From Flavonifractor sp. An10 (GTDB lineage: Bacteria; Bacillota; Clostridia; Oscillospirales; Oscillospiraceae): DNA of 64,000 bases. The stretch's first letter is position 1; each line of letters starts with the position of its first letter. The notes beneath the pieces were generated by a model, which was not told the DNA's origin, ran no database searches, and saw nothing but the letters and a program-made list of their open reading frames with translations. A program made the position numbers and the translations under genes. The DNA lies in assembly GCF_002161215.1 (NCBI RefSeq), contig NZ_NFMB01000010.1, positions 62,001 through 126,000 on the forward strand, written 5' to 3'. Below, in pieces: positions 8,252-16,748 of this stretch.

Positions 8252-9522
8252 TTCGCTCCCTCCAGCAGCTCCAGGAAGGCCTGGAGCCGGGTCACCATCT
8301 GTCCGTCGTTCACGTTGCCGCTGTCGCAGCCGTCCCCGTCCAGCACCAGGGTGGGAAAGCCCGCCTCCTCCAGGCGGCCCTTCACCAGCTGGGCCGCGCC
8401 GGAGGTCTGCTTGCACCCCCAGTGGCAGAAGTACACCGCCCCGTCGGCGTGCAGCCGCCGGGCCAGCTCCACCGCCCGCTCCGCCCGGCGGGCCGCCCCG
8501 CCGTTGAAGGAGGAGCTCACCAGCCGCCGGGCCATGGACTCGTAGGGGTGCTCCGGATCGGGGAGGAGATCGGTGTCCAGGGTCATGTCGGAGCCCACGA
8601 TCTCCACGTCCTCCCGGAAGTTGAGCAGGGCGCGCAGGCTGTCCTGCCAGTGGGGGAGTGTGTGCAGCCACAGCAGCCGCTTCCCCCGCCGCCCCTCCGG
8701 AAGGGCGGCCACCTGGGTGCACAGCCGCTCCACGTACTCCAGGGCCGCCTGGCTGCCCAGCATGGGGTGGACGGCGAAGACGGAGAGCATCTCGGAGGTC
8801 ATCTCGTCGGACAGGTGCCGCTCCGCCCGCAGCTCCAGGTAGCGGCGGTAACCCTCCACCGTGGCCCGGGAGCGGGCCATGGCCGCCCGCAGGGCGTCCT
8901 CCGACAGGGTGCGGCCGGTGTGGGCCTGGATAAAGTCCCCCATGGCCCGCAGCTGCTCCGCCACATAGGCCACGCTGTCCTCCGCGGGGGAGAAGGGCAC
9001 GTCCACCGTGAAGTGGGGCACGTCCCAGAACCGGGCCAGCCGGCGGAAGGTGAGCTGGTTGGCGTCGCAGGCCAGGGAGGTGTTGAGCACAAACCGGGGC
9101 TTTGCCATGACGCCGGTCTCCGCCAGGCCCAGCAGGATCTTGTGGTAGGAGCAGTAGCTGTCCGGCACCCCCCGCTCCTCCGCGGCCTCCACAAACACCC
9201 GCTCGGCCGCCGTGGACACCAGGTAGCAGGACAGGCCCTCGGGCAGCACCGGCGGGATGTCCAGGGCGTGGAGCAGCTCGCAGGGCAGGAAGATGTTGAC
9301 GCAGGCCGCCCGGCCGGGCTTCCCCAGCCCGGCGGCCATGGAGCGGGCCGTGGCCCCCTGCATCATGCACCGGGCGGGCAGCACGTTTTTGGGCGGAATC
9401 AGGCGCATCTGCACCCCCACCAGATTGTAGGCGGTGTGGAGCAGGCGGCGGGCCCGCTCCGGATGCTCCCCCACCTGGCGGGAGATGAAGCGGCCCAGCT
9501 TTTCAATGGCGGGACTTGGCAT
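8248..9522 (-). CDS. 2-hydroxyacyl-CoA dehydratase subunit (HgdB/FldB type)
   Basis: 424 residues from MPSPAIEKLG, with AAAGGAG 6-7 bases upstream. It has the family pattern of scattered cysteines: ARCMMQG, NIFLPCELLHAL, NTSLACDANQ and FCHWGCKQTSG, consistent with a [4Fe-4S] cluster of the dehydratase alpha or beta subunit. Family members remove water from (R)-2-hydroxyacyl-CoA by a ketyl-radical mechanism in amino-acid fermentation; some relatives act on benzoyl-CoA. Only one separate subunit is present, and the partner appears to be fused to the activase in the next gene. The substrate cannot be read from the sequence. Confidence 0.85.
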   Translation of the reverse strand: MPSPAIEKLGRFISRQVGEHPERARRLLHTAYNLVGVQMRLIPPKNVLPARCMMQGATARSMAAGLGKPGRAACVNIFLPCELLHALDIPPVLPEGLSCYLVSTAAERVFVEAAEERGVPDSYCSYHKILLGLAETGVMAKPRFVLNTSLACDANQLTFRRLARFWDVPHFTVDVPFSPAEDSVAYVAEQLRAMGDFIQAHTGRTLSEDALRAAMARSRATVEGYRRYLELRAERHLSDEMTSEMLSVFAVHPMLGSQAALEYVERLCTQVAALPEGRRGKRLLWLHTLPHWQDSLRALLNFREDVEIVGSDMTLDTDLLPDPEHPYESMARRLVSSSFNGGAARRAERAVELARRLHADGAVYFCHWGCKQTSGAAQLVKGRLEEAGFPTLVLDGDGCDSGNVNDGQMVTRLQAFLELLEGAK

Positions 9523-9591
9523 AGGGGCTCCTTTCCTGAGAAAAACGGCCGCCCGGAACAGGCGGCCCGAAACATAAAACGCATATATTCC

Positions 9592-9636
9592 AGAAAAGAA
9601 AGAAGGACGGCTTTCAGCCGTCCTTCTTTCTTTTCT
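9592..9636 (-). terminator. Terminator after tRNA-Gly
   Basis: A perfect 21-bp stem (9592-9612 with 9616-9636, TTC loop) whose A/T-rich outer part gives CTTTCTTTTCT on the minus strand. The stem begins within the encoded CCA end of the tRNA. Confidence 0.8.
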
Positions 9637-9711
9637 GGAGCAGGTGACGAGGCTCGAACTCGCTACCTCCACCTTGGCAAGGTGGCGCTCTACCAGATGA
9701 GCTACACCTGC
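9636..9711 (-). tRNA. tRNA-Gly (GCC)
   Basis: A 76-base cloverleaf on the minus strand: acceptor GCAGGTG (from 9711) with CACCTGC, D arm with AGCTC..GAGC, anticodon stem CACCT/AGGTG around loop TGCCAA (anticodon GCC), T arm AGTTCGAGC, discriminator T and an encoded CCA (9636-9638). Confidence 0.96.
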
Positions 9712-9798
9712 AAGCGACGGATTATATTATAGCGGACAGGGCCGTCTCTGTCAAGAGGTTGTGTCAAATTTTCTTGTTCCCTTTTTGCGGATTTTCTC

Positions 9799-9826
9799 TT
9801 GACAGGAGACTACTTTGTGATACAAT
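9799..9826 (+). promoter_or_regulatory. Promoter of the padR-like operon
   Basis: TTGACA (9799-9804), 16-bp spacer, TACAAT (9821-9826), about 40 bp upstream of the start at 9868. The A/T-rich spacer and flanks would suit a PadR autoregulatory site, but no clear dyad was fixed. Confidence 0.65.
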
Positions 9827-9867
9827 GTAGCTGCGAAAGGTATTTTGCAACGCAAGGTAGTGATGCC

Positions 9868-10206
9868 ATGATCCCGTCTCAACTGCTCAAGGGCACCCTG
9901 GAGGGGTGCATCCTGGCGGTAATCCGCAAAAAGCCCACCTACGGCTATGAGATCGCCCAGCAGCTGGCCGCCTACGGCTTCGGCCGCATCGCCGAGGGCA
10001 CCATCTATCCCCTGCTGCTGCGGCTGGAGAAAAACGGGGCCGTCCAGGCCCAACTCCGGCCGTCGGAGCTGGGCCCCCAGCGGAAATACTACGCCCTGAC
10101 GGAGCGGGGCCGGGAGGAGCTGGCCGCCTTCATGGGCAGCTATGCCGAGCTGACGCAGGCGGTGAACCGCCTGCTGGCCGACACGCGGAAGGAGGAGTCC
10201 CCATGA
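9868..10206 (+). CDS. PadR-family transcriptional regulator
   Basis: 112 residues from MIPSQLLKGTLEGCIL. The PadR winged helix is clear: KPTYGYEIAQQL, then AEGTIYPLLLRLEKNGAV, then QRKYYALTERGREEL. Longer upstream starts overlap the promoter, so the start at 9868 with AAGGT upstream was chosen. The gene overlaps the next one by 4 bases (ATGA). PadR plus a DUF1048/DUF1129-type membrane protein is a common pair in Firmicutes, where PadR usually represses its own operon. Confidence 0.9.
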   Translation: MIPSQLLKGTLEGCILAVIRKKPTYGYEIAQQLAAYGFGRIAEGTIYPLLLRLEKNGAVQAQLRPSELGPQRKYYALTERGREELAAFMGSYAELTQAVNRLLADTRKEESP

Positions 10207-10862
10207 CCCGAACCAAACAGCTGATGCGGGAGAACAACGCCTTTGAGCGGGCGCTGAGCCCGGAATTCAATCAGGTGCTCACCGACATGGTGGTCTACCT
10301 CCGCTCCGCCCCGGTGAGCGAGTACAATCAGGAGCTGGTGCGCCGGGACATCGGCCGGATGTTCCTGGACGCCCAGCGCCGGGGGGACTCCCCCGCCGAC
10401 GTGATCGGGGAGGACTACCGCCAGTTCTGCGACCAGGTGCTGGCCGAGGTGCCCCGGCTCACGGTGCGGGAGCGGGTGCTGGACGGCCTGTCCACCTCCC
10501 TGGTATGCCTGGGGGTATGGGGTGTGATCTGGTTTGTCAACCGGGGGGTGCTGGCCCGATTCTTTCCGATGGCCATTGTGTGGGGCGGCTGGCCGGAGAT
10601 CCCGGTCACCACGGGGGATGCGCTGGTGACGGTGCTCATCCTGGCCGCGGCGGGATATTTGTTCCACAGCGTCTCGCGGGCCGCGTTTTCCGGCAGCTCA
10701 AACCTCCTGCTGATCAAGGTCTTTGGGGCCCTGGCGGTGCTGCTGGTGGTGGGCCGGGTGTTTGACGGCCTTCTGGGGTATCTCCATTTTGGCGTTGTGC
10801 TGGCCGGGGTCGCCCTCTGCTTTGTACTGGGCAAGGTGCTGGAGCACCTCACCGACCGTTAA
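10203..10862 (+). CDS. DUF1048-like membrane protein, PadR partner
   Basis: 219 residues. The N-terminal about 95 residues are soluble and resemble DUF1048 (GEDYRQFCDQVLAEVPRL at about 75-95). The remainder holds about four membrane helices. It starts inside the padR stop codon, so it is translationally coupled. Function is unknown. Pairs of this kind are thought to report envelope stress to PadR, but nothing in this sequence proves that. Confidence 0.75.
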   Translation: MTRTKQLMRENNAFERALSPEFNQVLTDMVVYLRSAPVSEYNQELVRRDIGRMFLDAQRRGDSPADVIGEDYRQFCDQVLAEVPRLTVRERVLDGLSTSLVCLGVWGVIWFVNRGVLARFFPMAIVWGGWPEIPVTTGDALVTVLILAAAGYLFHSVSRAAFSGSSNLLLIKVFGALAVLLVVGRVFDGLLGYLHFGVVLAGVALCFVLGKVLEHLTDR

Positions 10863-10869
10863 AGCACGG

Positions 10870-11090
10870 CGGGGCGGGCCTTTGGCCCGCCCCGCTCAGG
10901 CTGTCGATAAACCATCCCACCGAAGGATTCGGAGGGAAGGATAGTGTGAAAGGGAACCGTCAGGGTTCCCTTTCGCGTTGGATCAAACAACTTTTTGAAA
11001 CTTTTTTGAAGTTTCAAAAAGTTCTGCAGCGTGTCGAAAAGACTTTTTCGACACGCTGCACGGCGGGGCGGGCCAAAGGCCCGCCCCGCT
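10870..11090. terminator. Array of four hairpins between convergent genes
   Basis: Four consecutive stem-loops: GCGGGGCGGGCC/GGCCCGCCCCGC at about 10868-10896; GAAAGGGAACC/GGTTCCCTTTC at 10947-10974; AACTTTTTGAAACTT/AAGTTTCAAAAAGTT at 10987-11022; CAGCGTGTCGAAAA/TTTTCGACACGCTG at about 11027-11060. A second GCGGGGCGGGCC hairpin follows at 11062-11089. They end the padR operon from the left and the phosphoesterase gene from the right. The CAGCGTGTCGAAAA stem recurs at 34238 and 51231. Confidence 0.7.
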
Positions 11091-11098
11091 CTTTGCTG

Positions 11099-12208
11099 TT
11101 ATTCCATCCGGCCGAAGTACCAGCCGGTGACGCCGTCCTTCTTCACCAGGGCCCGGTCGGAGATGCGCCGCACCACCGACAGGGTGTCGCCGGGGCGCAC
11201 CTCCAGCCGGTAGTCGGTGGAGTCCTCGCACCGGGTAACCCCCCTGTCCACGTACAGGTACTCGGTGAGCACATCCAGCACCCGCCCCGTCTCCAGGTGG
11301 CGGCAGCGGCTCAGCTCCCGCCCCCGCTCCAGCACCTCCAGGGCGTTGCGGCCCCAGCGGACGTTCACCGAGTCCGCCGACGGCGCCTGGGCGTCCAGGG
11401 CCGCGGCAGTGGGCAGGCCGTCGTAGGCAAACCAGGAGAAGGCCCCGCCGGGCCTCTCCGGCAGCACCAGGGCGTTGAGCTGCCCGCCGATCTGGAGGGA
11501 GCAGCCGCCGTCGATGGAGGCGATGTGCCGCCTCTCCTCCAGCAGGGGCCGGCAGCGGGGCACCCGGGGGTCGTAGAGGGTCACCGGCCAGTGGCCCACG
11601 ATGCACCAGCGGCGGAAGGCGTGCCCCTGGGAGAGGAAGTCGTCGTTTTTCATGCAGCCCCAGGCGTCCAGGCCGTCCAGCCGCTCCTCATCGGCCACGC
11701 CGCCGTGGACGAACAGATAGTCGGGGGTCACCAGGATCTCCGGCATGGCCTCCAGGAAGGCCAGCTCGGGGGCGAAGCGCTCCCGCACCACCTCCCGCAG
11801 GGCGGCCAGATCCTCCGGCCCTCTGGTCTCAAAGCCCGCCGCCTGCCCCATCTGCACCAGCAGGCAGCGGTCCCGCCACACATTCAGGTAGTGGTGGTAG
11901 AAGCCCGCCTCCGGCGCCCCCTCGTCCAGGGCGAAATCGCTGACCAGGTTGTCGCAGTTGCCCCGGACGCAGTACACCGTGTTCCGCTCCTCCAGGGCCA
12001 TGATATAGCGCAGGGTGGCCAGGCTGTCCGGCCCCTTCTCCACCAGATCCCCCAGCAGCACCAGGACATCGTCCGGGGTATAGCGGGCGGCGGAGAGCAC
12101 CCCCTTGAAAAACGGCAGATTGCCGTGGATGTCGCTGATCACCAGCACCCGCCGCCCCGGCGGCAGGGTCAGGCGCACCACGTTTGCGGTTCTGGACATG
12201 GGCTTCAC
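11099..12208 (-). CDS. Metallophosphoesterase (PP2A/PrpE-like) with C-terminal SH3-like tail
   Basis: 369 residues. Metal-binding motifs of the calcineurin-like fold: SDIHGNL (DxH), LLGDLVEKG (GDxxD), RGNCDN (GNHD variant with Cys for His), FVHGG, and GHWP (GHxx). The C terminus ends in ALVKKDGVTGWYFG, a short beta-rich tail. It should hydrolyse a phosphoester or protein phosphate. The GTG start at 12208 has AGGAGG 7 bases upstream; an ATG at 12199 preceded by GAGGTG is the alternative. It is transcribed alone. Confidence 0.85.
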   Translation of the reverse strand: MKPMSRTANVVRLTLPPGRRVLVISDIHGNLPFFKGVLSAARYTPDDVLVLLGDLVEKGPDSLATLRYIMALEERNTVYCVRGNCDNLVSDFALDEGAPEAGFYHHYLNVWRDRCLLVQMGQAAGFETRGPEDLAALREVVRERFAPELAFLEAMPEILVTPDYLFVHGGVADEERLDGLDAWGCMKNDDFLSQGHAFRRWCIVGHWPVTLYDPRVPRCRPLLEERRHIASIDGGCSLQIGGQLNALVLPERPGGAFSWFAYDGLPTAAALDAQAPSADSVNVRWGRNALEVLERGRELSRCRHLETGRVLDVLTEYLYVDRGVTRCEDSTDYRLEVRPGDTLSVVRRISDRALVKKDGVTGWYFGRME

Positions 12209-12243
12209 CTCGGTTCCTCCTGCTATTGTACCACGCCCGGCGC

Positions 12244-12287
12244 AAAAAAGGAACGGGATTCTCCGGAGAGAATCCCGTTCCTTTTTT
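12244..12287. terminator. Bidirectional terminator after the TSUP gene
   Basis: A near-perfect stem AAAAAAGGAACGGGATTCTC/GAGAATCCCGTTCCTTTTTT. It closes the long nag-glycolysis-larA-TSUP operon coming from the right on the minus strand and precedes the phosphoesterase gene. Confidence 0.85.
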
Positions 12288-12295
12288 GTGAGGCG

Positions 12296-13084
12296 TCAGG
12301 CCATCAGATTGCGGACAATATTGAACACCGCGATGGCCAGCACCACCAGCTGTACGGCGTTGAAGGCCTTCTCCACCGCCGCCTCGGAGCACTTCTTGTT
12401 CAGGCTGGCCCCGATGAAGCCGCCGGCGATGGCGCCCACGATCATCACGGGGGCGATGGACAGGTCGAAGACGGCGAAGCCGGTGGTCAGGGCCACGGTG
12501 GCCAGCTTGGAGATCTGGGCGAACAGGATGGTGACCAGGGAGCAGACCGTGGCGGTCTTGGTGTCAAAGGAGAACAGGTAGATGATGAGGGCCACATTGA
12601 TGGGGCCGCCCCCGATGCCCAGGAAGGAGGAGCAGACGCCCAGGAACACGCCCACCAGCAGGGCCACCGCCGCGCCCCGCAGCTGTCTGCTGGGGATGCG
12701 GCTCTTGTTCTTCATGTAGAGGAACACCGCCAGGATCAGCAGGCCCAGCACCACGTTCTGCACCACCGTGACGGCGGCGTTGGCCTGGAGGGCGTCCACA
12801 ATGAGCTGGAGCAGGTGCTCCCCCGCCAGGCCGCCCACCACAGAGCCCAGGGCCAGGGGGATGGCGGTGCCGAAGGGGATCTTCGTCCTGGCGAGCATCT
12901 GCTTGCCGATGGACACCACCGACATGGAAAACACGGTGAGGGAGGACAGCACGCCGATGGTCTGCACGTCAAAGCCGTGGAGCACGTCCATCAGCGGCTT
13001 GATGATGACGCCGCCCCCCATGCCGGTGAGGGAGCCCACCGTGGTGGCGCCGATGGCAATCAGGAAGTAGAGCACGTACTGCAA
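12296..13084 (-). CDS. TSUP-family transporter (TauE/SafE-like sulfite/sulfonate exporter)
   Basis: 262 residues with about eight membrane helices in two repeats, each opening with a glycine-rich stretch: GSLTGMGGGVIIKPLM (about 18-33) and GVCSSFLGIGGGPINV (about 165-180), the signature of the TauE/SafE/YfcA family. Family members export sulfite, sulfonates or other small anions. The predicted start is TTG at 13084 with GAAGG upstream. It is the last gene of the operon after the LarA-like gene, which hints that the pathway yields an anion that must leave the cell; that is inference. Confidence 0.85.
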   Translation of the reverse strand: MQYVLYFLIAIGATTVGSLTGMGGGVIIKPLMDVLHGFDVQTIGVLSSLTVFSMSVVSIGKQMLARTKIPFGTAIPLALGSVVGGLAGEHLLQLIVDALQANAAVTVVQNVVLGLLILAVFLYMKNKSRIPSRQLRGAAVALLVGVFLGVCSSFLGIGGGPINVALIIYLFSFDTKTATVCSLVTILFAQISKLATVALTTGFAVFDLSIAPVMIVGAIAGGFIGASLNKKCSEAAVEKAFNAVQLVVLAIAVFNIVRNLMA

Positions 13085-13119
13085 GGGAACGCCTTCTTTC
13101 GGAGAATTTCAGCGGGGGC

Positions 13120-14607
13120 TCAGCCGCCGCAGGGGCAACCGCCCACGGGGGCGGAGTTGAGGGCGGGATCCTTCATGCACAGGTGAACCGCCGCGGTGGT
13201 GTAGGTGCGGGGCAGGGCCAGGATGTTGGGGTTGGGGCCGGTGTACTTGCGCATGGCGTCGGCCAGGGCCTCCTCGAAGGTGGCGCGGGTCTTCAGGCCC
13301 ATGCCCCGGGCGATGCCCGGCTCCCGGGCGCCCACGATGTAGATGGCGCTGGTGTGCTCCTCGGCCAGGTGGCCGCAGCTCATCATGGAGAAGCCGTGGA
13401 AGGGGTGGAAGGCGTTGGCGAAGCGGTACTTGCGGATGTACTCCTCCTTGGTGGCGAAGTACTCGCCGTAGCGGTTCATGTCGGGGAGGATGTTCATGTA
13501 GTCGTGCTGGAACAGGTCGTACAGCTCCCGCAGGTAGGGCCAGCGCTCGTCGTGGAAGTACCCGTCGCAGATGGAGGACACGATGAACACGCAGTGGTCG
13601 CTCATGATGCGCTTGTGGCGGATGACCTGGGCGGACAGGGCCTGCATCATCTGGATGGGGTTGGTGCCCATGCCGTTGCCGTAGTGGAAGTTGGTGGGCA
13701 TGCCGAAGACGATGATGTCGTACTTCTTCTCCGCCCAGTGGACATAGGTGCGCTTGTCCGCCATCTTCCAGGAGATGGGCTGCATCTCCTTGGCCCAGCC
13801 GGAGTGGATCTCGATCTGGCGGCTCTTGGTGTCCAGCACGGCGTCGCAGCAGAAGAACTTCTTGCCCATCTTCTCCTCCATGAGCATGCCCTGCTGGTCG
13901 AACTTGTGGCGCATCTCGCTGTTGGTGGACACGGGCACGAAGTCGGGCCGGTGCATGACCTGGGGCACGTGGTGGGCCGCGATGCTCCGCCAGTGGGAGA
14001 TGCCGGTGGCGCAGTGCTTGTAGCCGCCGGAGTAGCCGCCGTAGGGGTTGCCCTGGGTGTGGCCGATGAGGATGGCCACGTCGGCGTCATAGACGTACTT
14101 GTTCATGATCACGTGGTCGCCCTGGGCTGTGTGGCCCAGATCCACCAAGTGGTCGTAGTCCTCGCTGTCGTGGCTGGTGATCTGGCCGGAGGGGTAGAAC
14201 TCGTTGAAGAGCTCGGGGCCCAGGATGGTCTGCATCTCGGCCACGGTGGCCCGGGGGTGCAGGCCGTTGGAGAAGAGGAGCAGAATGTCCTTCTTCTCCA
14301 CCCCGGCGGCGTACAGCTCGTCCAGGCAGGCCCGGATGGCCACCTTCCGGTGGCTGGTGGGCTGGTTGCCGCCCTTGACGATGTCGGGGATGACGATGAC
14401 CACGCTGCTGCCCTTGTGGGCCAGCTCCCGCAGGGTGGGCATGCCGATGGGGTTGCGGATGGACTCCAGGGTGGCGCTGTACAGGCTGTCCCAGTCCTGG
14501 GGCAGGCAGGGCGGGTCGGCCACCGTCTCGCCGGGGATGAAGATGTCGGTGCTGTCGGGCAGCTCCGCGCCCATCAGGCCCTGGCCGTATTCAAACTCCA
14601 GTTTCAT
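13120..14607 (-). CDS. LarA-family (DUF2088) nickel-pincer-dependent racemase/epimerase
   Basis: 495 residues, longer than lactate racemase (about 425). Family motifs: NGLHPRAT (about 117), GHTQGNPYGGYSGGYKHCATGI (about residues 175-197) with the Lys expected to bind the NPN pyridinium, and a further His-rich stretch ISHWRSIAAHHVPQ. The C terminus ends in a Cys pair (GGCPCGG). LarA enzymes invert or epimerise the alpha-hydroxy carbon of hydroxy acids and need the nickel-pincer nucleotide; LarE, LarB and LarC for this cofactor lie at 61.9-64 kb. It sits in an operon with divergent sugar-phosphate enzymes, so the substrate may be a sugar acid rather than lactate. Confidence 0.85.
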   Translation of the reverse strand: MKLEFEYGQGLMGAELPDSTDIFIPGETVADPPCLPQDWDSLYSATLESIRNPIGMPTLRELAHKGSSVVIVIPDIVKGGNQPTSHRKVAIRACLDELYAAGVEKKDILLLFSNGLHPRATVAEMQTILGPELFNEFYPSGQITSHDSEDYDHLVDLGHTAQGDHVIMNKYVYDADVAILIGHTQGNPYGGYSGGYKHCATGISHWRSIAAHHVPQVMHRPDFVPVSTNSEMRHKFDQQGMLMEEKMGKKFFCCDAVLDTKSRQIEIHSGWAKEMQPISWKMADKRTYVHWAEKKYDIIVFGMPTNFHYGNGMGTNPIQMMQALSAQVIRHKRIMSDHCVFIVSSICDGYFHDERWPYLRELYDLFQHDYMNILPDMNRYGEYFATKEEYIRKYRFANAFHPFHGFSMMSCGHLAEEHTSAIYIVGAREPGIARGMGLKTRATFEEALADAMRKYTGPNPNILALPRTYTTAAVHLCMKDPALNSAPVGGCPCGG

Positions 14608-14623
14608 GTGTTTCCACTCCTTT

Positions 14624-15460
14624 TTACTTGCCCAGATACAGGCGGATAATCTCCAGATACTCCTCGGGGTAGAAGCCGATCTCGCCGCTGAACCGGGTCA
14701 GGGCGATCAGGCCGCCGTCGATGTCGCCGATGGAGGAGAGCATGGCGGCGTTGTCCGCCTTCAGGCCGCCGCCGTACACCACGTCCAGGCCGCCGGTCTG
14801 CTCCTTGACGAAGCGGGCGATCTTCTCGATGTAGGGCTTGTCGGCGGGGGTCTTGCCGGGGCCGATAGACCAGATGGGCTCGTAGGCGATGACCACCCGG
14901 CTCTTGTCCACCCCGTCCAGGCCGATGGACAGCTGGTCGCCCAGCACCTGCTGCCACTGCTCCTGCTCCTCGCTCTTCTCGCCGATGCAGTAGAGCACCT
15001 TCAGACCCGCGGCCTGGGCCGCCTTTACCTCCTGGTTGAGCAGGCGGTTGACGGCGGCGGTGTCGGTGACGCCCGCCTCGGCCAGGATGCCGGCCTTGTC
15101 GTTGCGCTCCTCGCAGTGGCCGATCAGCGTCCAGCCGCAGCCCAGGGCGGCGGCGGCGTGGGCGGGCCGGTTGGTGGTGAAGGCGCCGAAGTTGCCCCCC
15201 ACGGCGGTGTCCGCCCGGAACACGCCCTGGCAGCCCAGCTGCACCGGGCTGTTCTCCGCCCGGGCGGCCGCGGCGGGAATCAGGTGGGCCTCGGGGAAGA
15301 AGTCCACAAACTCCGCCTCGGCGGGGTCGTAGCCGGTCAGGCCCTTCTGGGTCTCGGCCACGATCACCCTGCCCCACTCGGCCATGGGGGCCAGGCGGTT
15401 GACCCCGCCCAGCTCCACCGGCACGTCAAAACGTTTCAAATTGAGGAAAATATGTTTCAT
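14624..15460 (-). CDS. Divergent triosephosphate isomerase
   Basis: 278 residues from MKHIFLNLKRF. The stop codon of the upstream pgi-like gene is one base before this ATG, so translation is coupled. Active-site positions are kept: NLKRF (Lys), IGHCEER (His, with Cys for the usual Ser), AYEPIWSIG (Glu) and YGGGLKADN (phosphate loop, G for S). The N-terminal third is unusual compared with standard TpiA, with an extended FFPEAHLIPAAAAR region. This looks like a paralogue specialised for this operon, acting on a triose phosphate or a close analogue. Confidence 0.85.
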   Translation of the reverse strand: MKHIFLNLKRFDVPVELGGVNRLAPMAEWGRVIVAETQKGLTGYDPAEAEFVDFFPEAHLIPAAAARAENSPVQLGCQGVFRADTAVGGNFGAFTTNRPAHAAAALGCGWTLIGHCEERNDKAGILAEAGVTDTAAVNRLLNQEVKAAQAAGLKVLYCIGEKSEEQEQWQQVLGDQLSIGLDGVDKSRVVIAYEPIWSIGPGKTPADKPYIEKIARFVKEQTGGLDVVYGGGLKADNAAMLSSIGDIDGGLIALTRFSGEIGFYPEEYLEIIRLYLGK

Positions 15461-15461
15461 A

Positions 15462-16745
15462 TTACTTGGCACCCGGCTTTCCCAGATTTTTGAACATATA
15501 GCCCTTGTAGCTCTCCACGCCGGGCTGGTTGAAGGGGTTGACCCCCACCAGCCTGCAGGAGAGGTAGCAGGAGAAGAGGAAGAAATAGAACAGCTCCCCC
15601 AGGGTGTGGGCGTCGATGGCGGGGATGGACAGCTCCAGGCAGGGGATGCCCCCCTCGCTGTGGGCCCGCATGGTGGCCCGCCGGGCGGTGTCGTTGATGT
15701 CCCAGAAGTCCCTGCCCGTCAGGTAGTCGAAGTAGTCCTTCTTGTCCGTGGCGGGCAGCACCACCGACGCGTCGCGGGCCCGCACGGTCACGAAGGTCTC
15801 AAAGAGGATGGGGCTGCCCTGCTGGATGAACTGGCCGATGGAGTGGAGATCCTCCGAGTTGGAGGACACCACCGGGTACAGCCCGGTGCCGTCCTTGCCC
15901 TCGCTCTCGGCGAAGAGCTGGATCCACCACTTGGCGAAGTAGTCCAGCCGGGGCTCGAAGAAGGCCAGCATCTCCAGGCTCAGGCCCTGCTCCAGCATCC
16001 ACTTGCGCAGGCAGGCGTACCGCAGGGCCAGGTTCTCCCCCGCCGGGGCGGCGCGGAGCTCATCCCGCATGTCCCGCATGCCCTGCACCAGGGCCTTCAC
16101 GTCCACCCCGGCCACCGCCATGGGGAACAGGCCCACGTCGCTGCCCACGGAGTAGCGGCCGCCGATGCGCTCCGGGAAGGTGAGGAAGGTGTAGCCGTTG
16201 TCGATGCACAGCTGGTGGAGGGTGGAGCCAGGGGTGCCGGTGGCGAAGATGCGCTTTGCCGCCTCCGCCTGGCCGTACCGCTGCTCCAGATAGCGGCGCA
16301 GCACCCGGAAGGAGATGCCCGGCTCCAGGGTCTCGAAGTTCTTGGCGATGCAGTCGATGTAGACGGACTGATAGCCGTCCAGCTCCTTCAGCAGCCGGGC
16401 GGTCTCGCAGGCGGAGATGGTGTTGCCCGCCCACAGGATGGCGGGGCCGTTCTCCGGCCGCAGGGCCTTCACCACCGCCCGGGCCGCCTGGTTGGAGCCG
16501 CCGATGCCGATGACCACAAAGGCGTCGGCGTCGTCCCGCACCCGGGCGGCCTGCTCCAGCAGGAAGTCCACCCGCTCGGGCCCGGCGGCCTCGTCCACGG
16601 AGAACCAGCCCAGGTTGTCCCGGTGCTGCGCCTCCCCGGCCAGCACCTCCGCCAGCAGGGGGGCGGCGGCCTGGAGCCGCTGCTCCAGGGCCTCCTGGGT
16701 GAGGCCCGTCCGGCCGCCGGAAAAGGTCAGGGTGATGTCCCCCAT
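15462..16745 (-). CDS. Divergent glucose-6-phosphate isomerase
   Basis: 427 residues, somewhat short. Both Pgi signatures are present: ERIGGRYSVGSDVGL and GVNPFNQPGVESYK, plus the SIS-type phosphate site VIGIGGSNQAARA and EDLHSIGQFIQ with the ring-opening His. Several usually conserved positions differ (GGSNQAAR for GGSYLGAR; TGTPGSTLHQL for the KGAL segment), which suggests an isomerase for a modified hexose phosphate. It starts 3 bases after the stop of the aldolase gene. Confidence 0.85.
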   Translation of the reverse strand: MGDITLTFSGGRTGLTQEALEQRLQAAAPLLAEVLAGEAQHRDNLGWFSVDEAAGPERVDFLLEQAARVRDDADAFVVIGIGGSNQAARAVVKALRPENGPAILWAGNTISACETARLLKELDGYQSVYIDCIAKNFETLEPGISFRVLRRYLEQRYGQAEAAKRIFATGTPGSTLHQLCIDNGYTFLTFPERIGGRYSVGSDVGLFPMAVAGVDVKALVQGMRDMRDELRAAPAGENLALRYACLRKWMLEQGLSLEMLAFFEPRLDYFAKWWIQLFAESEGKDGTGLYPVVSSNSEDLHSIGQFIQQGSPILFETFVTVRARDASVVLPATDKKDYFDYLTGRDFWDINDTARRATMRAHSEGGIPCLELSIPAIDAHTLGELFYFFLFSCYLSCRLVGVNPFNQPGVESYKGYMFKNLGKPGAK

Positions 16746-16748
16746 GGC